From NCBI GenBank assembly GCA_024305405.1, contig JAKNDB010000088.1:2374001-2438000 (forward strand): DNA of 64,000 nucleotides, read 5' to 3'. This DNA is from Dirofilaria immitis (Eukaryota; Nematoda; Chromadorea; Rhabditida; Onchocercidae). The translations under genes and the position numbers were made by a program. Below are positions 52,301 to 64,000 of this stretch, in pieces. The first letter of the stretch is position 1; each line of letters opens with the position of its first letter. The notes beneath the pieces are model-generated. The model did no database searches, was not told where the DNA came from, and worked only from the letters and a program-made list of their open reading frames with translations.

Positions 52301-54021
52301 GTGTTGTACGATTTCCAGTACCAAATTTGCCATAATCATGCGACGGTTTCGATAATGATCTGAAATAAGAAGACAGAAAAATACAAATATGTCAATACGA
52401 AATTCCAAGGGACATATTGTTTCCCTTCAAAATTAATATTAATTACAATAAAATAACATTTTAATTTCCTATTCATTAATAACTTCATCTAAAATTGTTA
52501 TAAATTTCAGTTCTAATGGTGAAACACTTCGTCCATTATTTTTGCTTTGCTTATCATAATGAATATGCAAAAATTTCCTGTGCTTCAAAAGAGATTGAAA
52601 TTTGAAATGAAGTTTTGTATTTTAGTTAAAAATATGTATACTAGAAAATTTGTAAAAGGAGAAAATTTATAATTATTTTATAGAACAAATTAGTAGGAAA
52701 ACTAAAAGTCCACTCCTTTTCATCAATTTAATGTAATTAATATAAATTCAAACATTCAGCTTACCGTTCAACTTGCAACATACGCCATTGATCGTTGAAA
52801 AGACTATTGGAAAATTCGAATCAACAGCACGTACTTCGCGTTCGGTTGCACTTTCCGTAAATTGTGGATTTAGGAAAAATTGTACAAATCTGTCCAGAGC
52901 ACCCTAAAAAGTTGAAATTTCAAAGAATAAGTAAGAAAAAGTATTAATAATCTATGTAACAAAGAAAAATTAAATAGTCATTTTTCAAAACAATATTTCA
53001 CTCTAAGAATTTTTAATTTCAATAATTTGGAAATCAGAAATAACTAAAATCAAGAACGAGAAAAAAGACTCAAAAAAGAGAAAAAATGAAGACTTGAATA
53101 AATAAATAAACACTGATATCAATTATAATTAATAATTAGAGGAAATTTTGAGTACTTGATTCTAGACAATCTCTATAAAAGACGAAACTGAATTTATCGG
53201 AAAAAACAAAGGAAAAAAGACTCACATGCAGATGTTCAGGAGCAATGTCAAAATGATAATTGGTATGATCAGTAGCTGTATAAGCATTTGTTACTCCACC
53301 ATGTGATGAAATGAATTTAGAATATTCATTTTCCGATGGATATTTATCAGTCCCCAGAAAAAGCATATGCTCACAAAAATGTGCTAATCCGGGTAAATTC
53401 CATGGATCCATTAGATGTCCTGAAATATAAATATCGTAATTTTTTATTTAATTGCAGATTCATATATAAATATAAGATACATGAAGATATTATCGAATTT
53501 TTTCTAAAAGCATATATTATCGAAAGCATATATTATCGAATTTCTAATAAGAGTAAAAATTTTGAATATTTTGCAATGAAATCTAAATAAAACGCGAAAT
53601 TCTGCAACGAAATTCTTTAAGCTTCTTTTCTACTGTAACTTTCGATAATCTTTTCATCTTTTTTACTTTATTCATCTTATTTATCAATAAAAAAATTATA
53701 AAAACTGAAGTTGTTATAAATACTTACCAACATTAACATCCATTGATGCGGCACTTTTATCCGTTTTTGGATCCGAAATCAAAAGAACTCGAAGACCATT
53801 TGTCAATTCCAGTCCTCGATACTGAAATAACGAAAAGTTTTCGAAAACAACAATTTAATTTATCTCAATTCAATTAATACCATTTAAATCATTTCTAATG
53901 AAATCGTTGATACTATGTTTAATTGAAATTCACTAACCTCTCTCTTATCCTCTTTTGATTTAATAATATTATTGTACCGGTGTGCAACTATATCAGTTGG
54001 TGAAATTTTTGAAGGAGCCAT
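46380..54021 (-). CDS. IDE: Insulin-degrading enzyme (M16 zinc metalloprotease)
   Basis: Twenty-two exons from the ATG at 54021 ([20 protein letters not shown]) to TGA at 46380, about 986 residues after correction, close to human IDE (1019). Exon 3 (53419-53226) has the inverted zinc motif HFCEH in [18 protein letters not shown]. The third zinc ligand is in EVRAVDSE (exon 4, 52903-52765). Later landmarks are [44 protein letters not shown] and the final [13 protein letters not shown] degrades insulin-sized peptides in cytosol and peroxisomes. Six single-base breaks are seen: 52817, 52280-52283, 50939-50943, 50890-50892, 50056-50060 and 48016-48020. Each is cured by adding one base to a run. 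All splice phases agree after correction and no active-site residue is lost. A (CT)n run lies in the intron at 48080-48107. The gene is convergent with the PLEKHD1-like gene. Confidence 0.95.
48080..48107. repeat. (CT)n microsatellite in an IDE intron
   Basis: TCTC run between IDE exons 16 and 17, outside the splice sites. Confidence 0.9.
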
Positions 54022-55417
54022 TGAGAGTACGGATCGAATAGGCGAAAAATATAAATTCCTTAAATTTGATCATTTCAAAAAAAAAAGAAAAAATACGACA
54101 ATAAAATAAAACGAACACTGGAACGATTTAAGTAACAAATATGAATAAACACGAAAATGACAACAATAACTAGTTTAGAATGAATACGAAAAGATAGTAT
54201 CAGTTTAAATCTTTTTATCTCTAACTATATTTTAACAAAATATAAAATAGAAAAAAAGAATGTCCATATGATATAAATAATAATGGTAATAATAACTGTA
54301 TATGATATAAAAGTATGTGATAGAATCAATTAAAGAAAAAAACATTCATTCGTGATTTTAAATCATTATTAATTATCATCTAGCAAATATCATTATTATA
54401 TATCAAAACATTATCGCTAAAAAGAAAAAATATATATATACATAAAGATAGTAAGGTGTCAGAGAATGTAATAAATATATCTCATCGAATATGCGTATAA
54501 AAAGCAAAAATTCTGAAAATTTTCATTCATAACAAAGCAAATAATATATTTATACATAATACATAGATAAAAAATATTTTATAGAATAAAATATACGATA
54601 ATATACATTTATATTAATAGAAAAATAATGCTTAAAAATTGATTTTAAAAAATTTATCAAACATTTATATTATGTCATTTTAAAATAAAAAAAATATTTA
54701 AGAAAAAAAAGGAAAAAATGTATACATTATTACCGTATTGATAATATTTTAGAAGATAAAACACCCAATGACGCAAACGATCGTTCCGTTCTCGACCAGA
54801 AGCGTGCGGGTGTTTTCGTCAATAAACAACGATAGATATTGTTCATTCAAAAACGTGGAACGTTTTTATTCCACCACAGTAATAATTATTACCAATAGTT
54901 ATCTTTCCTATTTATTGTTGATACTTTTTTTTAATTTCACTGAAATTTCTGAAATTTAACATTTTGATGTTAAAATATATCATAATATCCATTCTATGGC
55001 TTATCAAAAGATATCGATATATATATATATCACATAGTTTATCATTAAATCATTCTTGTTACCTTACTAACAATTTATCTCCCTTTTTTTCGTGACTACT
55101 AATTATTGTAAAACATTCCAGAATATAAACTGGAGAATGTAAAGTTTGATCACCAAGATTATTTAGAGAAATTTTTGCAATAACTAAATATTTAACAAAT
55201 AATAAATTATATGATGATATCGAGGCATTGATATCATCATTCGATCATTAGAGTAATATTTAAACCATAAAAACTTGAGTCATGCTATCAAATACCACCC
55301 GATTATCAAACTGTGTTGGGTTAATCGACCTGATAATCGCTTCCGGCACTGATAAATTTCAAACTAAAGAACTTCCTTCGCTTTTATAAAATACTATGTA
55401 TAATATAAACTTTGACA
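54022..55417. other. Upstream region of IDE
   Basis: A+T-rich with short TA runs (about 54430 and 55018). Probably contains the IDE promoter, shared head-to-head with the possible small gene at 55418. A 63-codon frame at 54768-54959 has no support. Confidence 0.5.
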
Positions 55418-55743
55418 ATGCCATTTAATTCGCATGACGTAGAAATGTTAGCTTTAGGAAGTTTGGCGTATTAACCACTCAACAAAGTTCAGAAGTGTGT
55501 TTGAAGGAAAGATTAGAACCATTCATTAATGAACTATCGGAAATAGAGAAAAAGTTTTGCTTATAAATAAGACTAGTATTTTTAGTTGGAGCAAGTATAA
55601 CATACAACTTAAACAAACTTTACAATCGAAACAATATCGATCGCATAGAACCTAATAGCGACAGTTCATCGAATTCTCAGCGAAAACTCAAAAATCGAAA
55701 CGACCTCTTTTTCTTTTTCTTCTCTCATTTCTTTTTTCATTGA
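55418..55743 (+). CDS. Possible small protein gene, frame interrupted
   Basis: From ATG at 55418 the frame reads MPFNSHDVEMLALGS. After one added base in the TTT at 55462-55464 it continues through LTTQQSSEVCLKERLEPFIN and ELSEIEKKFCL to TAA at 55564-55566. The same frame then resumes with a hydrophobic stretch (LVFLVGASITYN) and a polar tail (RIEPNSDSSSNSQRKLKNRN), ending at TGA 55741. The amino-acid composition looks more like a real protein than the surroundings: an amphipathic helix, then one possible membrane segment. I do not recognise it. It could be a small single-pass membrane protein with assembly errors, a pseudogene or chance. It is head-to-head with IDE. Confidence 0.3.
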
Positions 55744-56766
55744 AATTAATTACTTCTTATTCGTACGTACTTTTATTATCTTTAAAAAGCAATTTTAACT
55801 TTTCTTCTAAGAATTTTAAAAATCAACGCAAGATATGAAAATATGTTGAAACAATAATTTTCAGCTAATATCACGATGACTTTATCACAGAATTATATCA
55901 ATTTATCACATTTTGTAATCAAAAACAATAAGAAAAAACAAGGTACAACTGACAACATATTATATTTAACAAAAAAAAAAGTGAAGACGAATGTGGAGAA
56001 GAGAATGAAACTGTTAAAGTAATGGTATTATTTTAATGCGTGATGATTTGTTTTTGAAATTTTCCCCGTTTTCCATATTTTTTACTATCCACACTATCAA
56101 ATTTTCGTCTAATCTAAAATTAAAAAAATCTCAAAAGATTCGGAAATTTTTCATTTCAGAAAATTTTTGAATTTGCTCTTATTATTTACCTAATTAACAA
56201 TAATAAGACTGCAGTGTAACAAAAAATAAAGCAATGAAAAAACAGCAGTGATGAAACTAATTATCAGAGCGATTATATTTTCAAATTTTGCATAGCAAAA
56301 TTTTCTGATAGTGAAAAATTATTAGTTAACAACTCTTACTTCGTCAGCAAGAATGATGCTAAATGATAAAGAAAAGAAGATGACATTTACATTACACAAT
56401 ATATGAGCTTCCTAACTTCACGAATTTTTGTTTTCTGAACTACCTAAAAAGATGTTCTCGACAATGATATAAATACCGGTTTCTTATATTGCAAAGAGAG
56501 TATGTGACTATGGCAACGTAGCTATGTATATCACCTTGTATATGTATATCCCTAATGAATTCGATCCATAAAAAATAGTTAACAACATAAATAAACCATG
56601 TGAAGGCGATATAAAATTTTTCAAACTGCATAATAACCACGCTTAACAAGATTTCAAATTGATCATTTTCCATTCATCGGCACGTCTATACAACGTAACT
56701 TGATTATAAACAAATGATAAATTACCATAACATAAATATATCACTAAAGTCAATAACAATATTAAA
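55744..56766. other. A+T-rich region 3' of Arp2
   Basis: Probably includes the Arp2 3' UTR. A 77-codon minus-strand frame at 56440-56673 has no homology or splice support. Confidence 0.5.
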
Positions 56767-59700
56767 TCACCTGATGCCTAACTTTCTCAAACATCGTTCA
56801 AGTCCTCCTTCCTCATATTCCTCCTTCGAAATCCAAAAATCCTAAAATAACGAAATACAAAAAAATCAAAACCAAAACAGAAAATTTTGATTTCTTTAGT
56901 AATCAAGCAATCGAAACGTTTAATTTGTATTATTATAAAAATTAAAAGCAGATATATGATAATATAAATATGTACTTACTGCATCTCGATCCCTCATGAT
57001 ATTCGCTAATACAGCACCACCAAGAAACACCATATGCTGCCTTCTTGGAGGAGCTTCAATTCGAATTTTAAATTTCTGAAATAATATGATTCGTACATAT
57101 TTGCCAGCAATTTCATTACGGTTATATGCCAAAAGAAAATTTGGTGAAAAAATTATATCAAAACATTACTATAAAATGCACTTTAAAACCGAAGATAATT
57201 TTCAGCTAAAAACCTGAAATGCTTCCGTATTTCCTCGCAGAACTCGATCTAGATAAAGTTGCTTCAATTCACGTTCTAAACGGCTTTGGAGACCTGGGTA
57301 CATAGTGGTGCCACCAGACAACACAATGTGCTTGTAAAATTCAAGTCGAGTATCTAAAAAAAGAACATTAAGACAAAATTCAAAGTCGTAGAGCTCTTGC
57401 TATTAATTTTCTGTTTGATTCAATTCTTTACATACTTGAGTGAATGATTTCGACTTTTTGAAGCTTTAAACTTAACAAAAGTCTTTTCAAAAAAGTAAAT
57501 GAGTGAGGAGTTTTAAATTAACCAAATTAACTTCAAATCTAAGAAAAATAATCCAAGCAAAATTTCTTGGCCTATTTCTCTTTATGAATACTGATTTTTC
57601 TAGTGAAAAACTTTTTGGCCGAAAACATTATTTATTCGCTATTAAAAGCTAGTAAATTCTGACTTGTAAAATATAGGAAAAATCTTGCATTCACAGAAAA
57701 TCATTCTTCATGACACAACAAATATCATCAATAATAAAGTAGTGATTCTAATATCAGAATTCAATTTTATCCCCTGAAGTTGATTTTGGAATTATAGAAG
57801 AGTTAAAAACATGAGCAACATACCAATATCAGCAGATTGTATAACTCCGAACAGTAATTCACTGAGACCTGATCTTTCAACATTAATTAAATGTGGTTGA
57901 AATAAAACTTCAGGTGCTTCGAACCTTTCACCTCCAACACGAATCACCCGACCGTCTGGTAACTAAACTGATATATATTTTACGGACCACAATAATGTAT
58001 TAAAACTAAAGTGATGTTTAGTTTTACTGAAAATCAATCAGACTTTTATTTCGAAATCGGAAATATAAATAGCAATCATCAGCCGCAGTAAATTTCGAGT
58101 TTTAATAAAATATCAATCTACTAGCGTTAAAATTCTGATAACGCCGTTTCAGATGTAAATATGAAAGAATAAACCAACTAAGCGATGGCTGCGTAAAAGT
58201 CAAGTAGTACGGTAGATGGAAATGGAAATACTTAAATAATAAGTGAAAATAAACTTTCGATAAAAATGAAACTAACAGTATATGACTCCGTGAGAACTGT
58301 CGTCTCAAGGGCCAGGCGTTGCTCTTTCTCAACGTCATAAGCTACATAGCATAATTTTTCTTTTAGTAAGCGAACAGTTTCGAAATCTGCTGTATGATTG
58401 AAAGCATAACCTCGTAATAGCAAAAGCTAAAAATGACACTGAATTAGGAGAGCATACTTAAAAAGTTGGTACTTGACAAAAACACACTTCTTAAAATTCG
58501 ATTACTTCTGCAAAAATTAGTAAATTTTAATAAATTGTTACGAATAAAAATATATTTTCATTATCCTTTATTTCGCAAAATAAATGTTATAAAATTGAAC
58601 GAATATTTATAACTAATTGCTGTAAGAACATACAATTTTTAAGATTTATTTCATGAAACTATTATTATTTTAAAAGAAACCGAAGTATTCATATACCTTA
58701 ATCAAATACCGAGTAATGTCACGCCCTGCAATATCTAAACGACGTGTCAAATGATTCAAAGCATATCCTTCATATACCGGACAAATGTGTGTTACGCCTT
58801 CACCACTGTCAACAACCACACCCGTAAGCAATCCTTGATGATAAAGAGTCAATACTGCCTGAAATTTTTTAAAAAATGACGAAAAAGTATAAAGTAAAAA
58901 TAATCATTATCAGATCTTTTAATAATCTCAATAATTAGCAAGGAATAGAAATAAGCACAAAAAAATGGAAATATCTACTAAGACAATTCACTTCAATATC
59001 GCTTTTAAAGCAGCGCATCAAATGGGTTTCAAATATATACTCTTAAAAAACGTCTAGATATTAAGTATTAAGCAGAATAACTAAATAACTGCAGAAATTT
59101 TTTCAAGGTATTAATATTTAATTGAAAATGCAACAAATAACCTATAATTCTAGCAATCTGCGTAACATAATGCTCATTCAATATTGTTCAGTCCTCAACA
59201 AAAATTAATAAACCTTTGTTGAAGCTATTTAGTTTTTCAAAATTTTCATCGGTATACCTAGAAAGCTTACCTGTACAGCAACATAGAGAGAATTGAAACC
59301 ATACTGCTCGAACATAACTTGAAAAAGTTTCTCACGATTACCACTTGGATTCAATGGTGGTTCAGTAAGCAATAATTTGCAATCCTTGAATAAAATTAAG
59401 TAGCTCATATCAAATGACATGCTACAACCAGCACAATACAAAAAATTTCATTTAAGTTAAATAAATGCCTAACAAATTAATGCCCTTAATATTATTAATA
59501 ATGAGAACATACTTTCGGATCAATATCCATCTTTTCTGGACCAAATGTATAGTCCCATACATGGCCCATATCATCCCAATTTCTAACTATCCCATTTTCC
59601 ATCGGATAACTGCATTCTAACATTTGCCTCAACTGAGTACATTCCTCACCAACCATAAGATCCTAAAAATCAGCAATCTCTTACATCTAATGAGATGATC

Positions 59701-60079
59701 TGAAATTGCTTTTACCGAGGAATTTACCTTAATTTCTATATTGCCAACTTTTTGCGACGATCTCACCAATGGACGTCCTACCACTGACGGAAATATATGA
59801 GCAGGAAAATTGGTTCCAGCATAACCACATTTCACAAACTAAAATTTATGTCTGACTAAGCAATTGCAAATTTTTGTATCATTCTATTCAACTCTAAATT
59901 AAAAGATTAAATCCGAAAAAAATAAAATGAAGAGACCTGAAATTACTTCAATGAAAGGATATCATAAATTTAGGAGGAAAAAATTTGTTGTTCAATTTCG
60001 AATTTATTTTTCTCGGCTAAACAAAAATTACCCCTGTTCCGTTATCGACAACGATAAGCTTTCGACCTTGTGAATCCAT
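56767..60079 (-). CDS. ACTR2: Actin-related protein 2 (Arp2/3 complex subunit)
   Basis: Ten exons: 60079-60032, 59838-59728, 59662-59513, 59384-59271, 58858-58697, 58426-58277, 57962-57824, 57353-57214, 57075-56980 and 56841-56767. Together they give 1185 bases, 394 residues, the same length as human ARP2. Actin-fold motifs are all present: VVDNGTG (phosphate 1 loop), [76 protein letters not shown] and [30 protein letters not shown] and the C-terminus [12 protein letters not shown] distinguish it from actin and identify Arp2. With Arp3 it forms the pseudo-dimer that nucleates branched actin filaments in the cytoplasm (C. elegans orthologue arx-2). Every splice site is canonical and no frame break is present, unlike its neighbours. 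Confidence 0.97.
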
Positions 60080-63000
60080 CGAATGCTTAGAAACTGACAA
60101 AATAGGCCCTTGCAATCAAGTATCTTGATTTGTTGTTTATCGGCAATTTTGCAGACTATATCTGGAATTTATAAATTTTGAAAAACAAAAAAATAAAAAG
60201 CAAAAACGGAAACTTTACTACAATGCAAAATTGATGTTTAAATGTCAAAACTATAATTATCAACAATTATCTCCAAGGAATTCAAAATTTAGAACACTGA
60301 AACATGTAACAGCTAGGAATAAAATAAAATGGAATGGATAAGCAAAATTTCACGTTGCTAGAAATTAATACATTCTAACGTGGTATGACAATAGTGAAGT
60401 GAAGAGGAATGAAATAACTAGCAAAAAAGTACGTAAATTAAAAGGACCAATATATTAAAATAACTATTTGTTTTAGATAATTTAAAAGAACTTTTATGGA
60501 TAAAATACTTCCTAAAATTAACAAATATGATTGTAAGTATTCTTACTGTATAAATTAATCATGAATATGATTGTCCAATTTTGACGCGATAAAAAAATTT
60601 CACGTGAAAACAAGTAAAATTTAGACGAGGTCAATTAAGACTCAGATATCTAGGAGAAATTTTCTGAATGTTACATGACGCGAAACTTCACGTACGTTCA
60701 AACAAATCGCAAACGAAACAACATCTCATTTCATATATAAATAAATATAAGATATCAATTTACATGACTCATTAATCAAATTACGGTAGGCGTGCTAGCG
60801 TTTCGAGACCTTTTGAGCTAAATTAGCATTAAATAATAAGTTGATATAATCATGATTACTTGAATTAAGATTTTCATAAACTCCTGATAACATTTAATCC
60901 ATGATAATAACTGATTAATGCTTAGAATAATTTGAATTTTCCAATCAATTAATTGAATTATTTTTTCTGATAAATGTCGAATGTAATAAAAATTTTAGAA
61001 TGTTAAATATTAGATAAATTTATCAATTTATTACATAGGTCATTTGTTTACTAATAATTTAATCTTAATCATCATGTAGTTTGAAATACTGTACCGATTA
61101 TTTGGATATTAAAAATTTAGTCTTTTTAATTTATCATAATTATTATCTCCGAGCTGAATAATAGCCAATTATTTATTTGTCTTTCGAATGAGCAGATCAA
61201 ACGAATAAAAAAATTCTCGATGAATCATAAAGTTAATATAATCCTTCAATAATTTGTTTTTTTATATTTATTCATTTTTCTTTATTTTTTTGTTTCATTT
61301 ACAAATGAATCATAAAATCATTAATACATCATATAAATAAATTATAGGGTTAGTAAAATAAACAGATGATATGGAAATATTTCATTCGTTGCAATTTGTC
61401 TTATGATTTTTCATTGATTATACGATAATATTTCGTTGTACGGTATTTTTTATACTATAATAGTTCTTTGTTCGATATTTCATTATATGAATTGTACTTA
61501 GTTTATATTATATTTTTATCACATGATTTATTAATTGAAATATGCATTTATTTTATTTTTATACGATGTTTCATTGTGAGATAATATCTTGCTGTACGAT
61601 ATTTCCTTGTACAGTAATACTTCGGTGTACGATATTTCATCATACATTTCATTAAACGACGATATTTTATTATACGGTTTACTTAGCATGAAATGCGTAT
61701 GAAACATCTCATATTTATGCTGTATTTCATTATAGGATAATATTTTGCCACATAATATTTCATCGTACAATTGCATTTCATTATACGATATTTCTATTAT
61801 ACGATTTACTTAAAAATAAAATGTGTTTATATGATATTTTGCTAGCGATAATAATTTTATGATAATTTATTAATTATATTGTAGCATTCCGTTACGGTAC
61901 TTCACAATACGATAGTACTTATACGGTATTTGGCATATTACTAATTGTTCTATGAGTGAATGAAATTCTATTAATCACTTAATGATTTATTTAACGATCG
62001 TGTTCTTATAATTTTTCCATATCGATTTCCACTCCATAATTTAATTATAATAAAAATTTAACTTTGGAAGTGATAACTTTATTGTTCGCCCATTTTTATG
62101 TGTGTCAAGAAAAAAATTTGAAAATTACTCATAAAACATATTGAAATAAAAATAAGCTCAAACTAAATATTCAAATTATTTAATGGAAATTAAAATTTTT
62201 AGCTTTAATAATTAATTTTTGCTTTCGATTTTTTAAAAAAATTTTGAAAATTTTTCAGTTTAGAAATCGAAAATCTCAATATTTCACTGAAAGTTTAGTT
62301 TAATTATCTTTTAATTTTAGTAGTAATTGATAATATTACTGTATATTTTCGACGCATCTGATGGAATAAATTTAATTCTAAAATTTTATATATTAAATTT
62401 TTTTTTTTGGAGAAATAAAAGCTTTGCATAATTTTTCGTCGCGCTTGAAAATGTTCGTTAAGTTTCATTTATTTCCATTTCATTTTATCTATTCCACTTT
62501 TTATAATTCATTGTTATTTGAATTTTTGCTAATTAAATTTTGGAATCTCGACATTCGTAACATTTTTAAGTAAATGTTCTTTTAATAATTAAATATTTAA
62601 TTTTCAATTTCTAATTTTTATACCAAATTTTTTATCAGTAATAGATATGGATAATATATATTAGATATAGATATGTATAATAATGAAGAAACGAAAAAAA
62701 CTGGTTAATTTAGTATATTTAAAAATAAAGTATTAGACATCACTAACAATGTAGTAAACAACATTTATTCAATCTTTTAAAATTATTTTATATTAAATAA
62801 TTAATTTTGGGACTGTTAAGCAAACTTTAAAAAAAGGTTTTATTAAGGTGGAATATATGAAATAGATTAATTTGTATTTTATTATATATTAAATCAATTT
62901 TTTCTTTCCATTTCATATATTCATTCATTCACTAATTTGAATATTGAAATTTAAACTTTCAAGAAAAACATTTTTATTATAAAAAGTTCAATGACATCGA

Positions 63001-64000
63001 CGAACTTTTTATTTCAAGCATTATTTATTTTTATGCTTTAATGAAGTATAAACTTAAAATATTGTGGTATAAATGATAGTAGCTAAGAACAAAACAAATT
63101 GATTAAAAATGTAATAAACGCAAGATGACGTAATGAGATTGAAGGAGAAAAAAATAAAGTTGAAAATAATTTCAGCATTGAAAATAAACATAGAAACGAT
63201 AAATATTCTGAAAATAAAAAAGAGTTTTATTTTTTCTTCCTTTTTTTCTTTGATTTAAGTAAGCGATAAATTTCTTTTATTTTCATATTTTTAAGACGAA
63301 TATTAATATCGAATGATTATATTATTAATTATATAAATTATTGATTTTCCTTTTTTAATCTTTTTTCACTTTTAATTTATACATTTCGAAAATTTTATAA
63401 AATGTAATAAATGAAATTCTCAGAAATCGTTGCATTTTTTGTAGTAAAAAAAAAAATTAGAAAGAAAACGAAAAGTTCTCATTTCTATTTCATAGCTTTT
63501 TGTTTTAATTTCGAAAATTTCAACTTTACATAAAAATGCCAATTAATATAGGCATTAAAACTGTTTACTTAAAATTTTGTTGCGAGAATTTTGTAATATT
63601 AATTTTAAGTTTCGAACGAACTTGGATAATTTTAAAGGCATTAATTATTTCATTCTGTGCATTTTTTAAGAAGAAAATTCGAACAAATTTCTAAAACTTT
63701 TCGTTTTTTGCCACTTTATCTATTTCTGTTATTATTTATTTCAAATTTAAATTGTTTTTTTACTCAAAAGTTCAGCATTTTCATAATTCGATTAATTTTA
63801 TTAGAAATATTCGCAATTAAATAACAAATAATAATTGTATACTGTATTCGACAAGAAATCGATAATAGCATACTATATTTTACAAAAGTTTCAATGAGCA
63901 TATTAAATGCTAATGAATTGGTTAGTAAAAAAGAAAAAGGCTTCTGAAACAAAAAAAAGTTAAGAATAAGATGAGGAATGAAAAAGTTTTATTGTAACAA
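60080..64000. other. Gene-free region upstream of Arp2
   Basis: No exon supported on either strand. Probably holds the Arp2 promoter nearest 60080 and the degenerate repeat at 61390-61930. The rest is A+T-rich with poly-A/T runs. Confidence 0.6.
61390..61930. repeat. Degenerate tandem repeat around TTTCATTATACGATA
   Basis: Phrases such as TTTCATTATACGATA, TATTTCATCGTACA and GTACGATATTTC recur roughly every 20-40 bases in the same orientation across about 540 bases, with irregular spacing. The 81-codon minus-strand frame here (61531-61776) is a translation of the repeat. Confidence 0.7.

Noticed and set aside
52478..52580. Minus-strand open stretch ([16 protein letters not shown] and following) in an IDE intron
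   Set aside because: Exons 4 and 5 of IDE join in phase without it and align with other IDE proteins there; it is probably chance, though protein-like.
61531..61776. 81-codon minus-strand frame with repeated YNEI/YDEI-like words
   Set aside because: Translation of the TTTCATTATACGATA repeat.
1..64000. CRISPR arrays, insertion sequences, retroelement or viral coding regions
   Set aside because: Both strands were scanned by eye for regular spacers, transposase, reverse-transcriptase and capsid-like motifs and none was seen; the repeats present are microsatellites, foldbacks and gene relics.

Overview
This window is animal nuclear DNA, most likely from a nematode. It is very A+T rich. Its genes are broken into many short exons separated by small introns with GTAAGT/GTTAGT-type donors and TTTCAG/TTTTTAG-type acceptors. 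The encoded proteins are metazoan: Arp2, insulin-degrading enzyme, a PLEKHD1-like PH/coiled-coil protein, an MCFD2-like EF-hand protein and a retinol-dehydrogenase-type SDR. Nematode is an inference from intron style, A+T content and the style of the proteins. Nothing in the sequence fixes the species. No prokaryotic operon, CRISPR array or intact transposon was seen.

Layout, left to right: a partial unrecognised gene on the minus strand (427-1036); an EF-hand MCFD2-like gene (+, 3849-4519); a secreted endonuclease/exonuclease/phosphatase-fold enzyme (-, 4814-7852); about 15 kb without intact genes, holding microsatellites, degenerate tandem repeats, foldback DNA and decayed copies of a local gene family; an SDR dehydrogenase (+, 22931-26747) with a tRNA-Glu(UUC) on the opposite strand inside its last intron (25691-25762); an unrecognised gene for a secreted protein (+, 28810-32221) with partial copies on both sides; a patch of rearranged relics of neighbouring exons (32.6-33.6 kb); the PLEKHD1-like gene (+, 38100-44824); convergent insulin-degrading enzyme (-, 46380-54021, 22 exons); a possible small gene (+, 55418-55743); Arp2 (-, 56767-60079, 10 exons); and about 4 kb of gene-free DNA with a TTTCATTATACGATA-like repeat.

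The genes do not form a pathway. They look like ordinary neighbours: cytoskeleton (Arp2), peptide turnover (IDE), ER cargo or secretory function (MCFD2-like), lipid/retinoid-type redox (SDR) and a secreted phosphodiesterase.

The most important observation is that otherwise intact exons in IDE, the PLEKHD1-like gene, the SDR and the nuclease contain about seventeen single-base frame breaks. Nearly all lie in short homopolymer runs that are one base too short. Splice sites, phases and active-site motifs are preserved, so uncorrected long-read deletion errors are more likely than pseudogenes. Arp2 has no such break. The second theme is local duplication and decay: pieces of SDR exons 4, 5 and 6, of PLEKHD1 exon 1 and of the unrecognised secreted gene are scattered as eroded copies.
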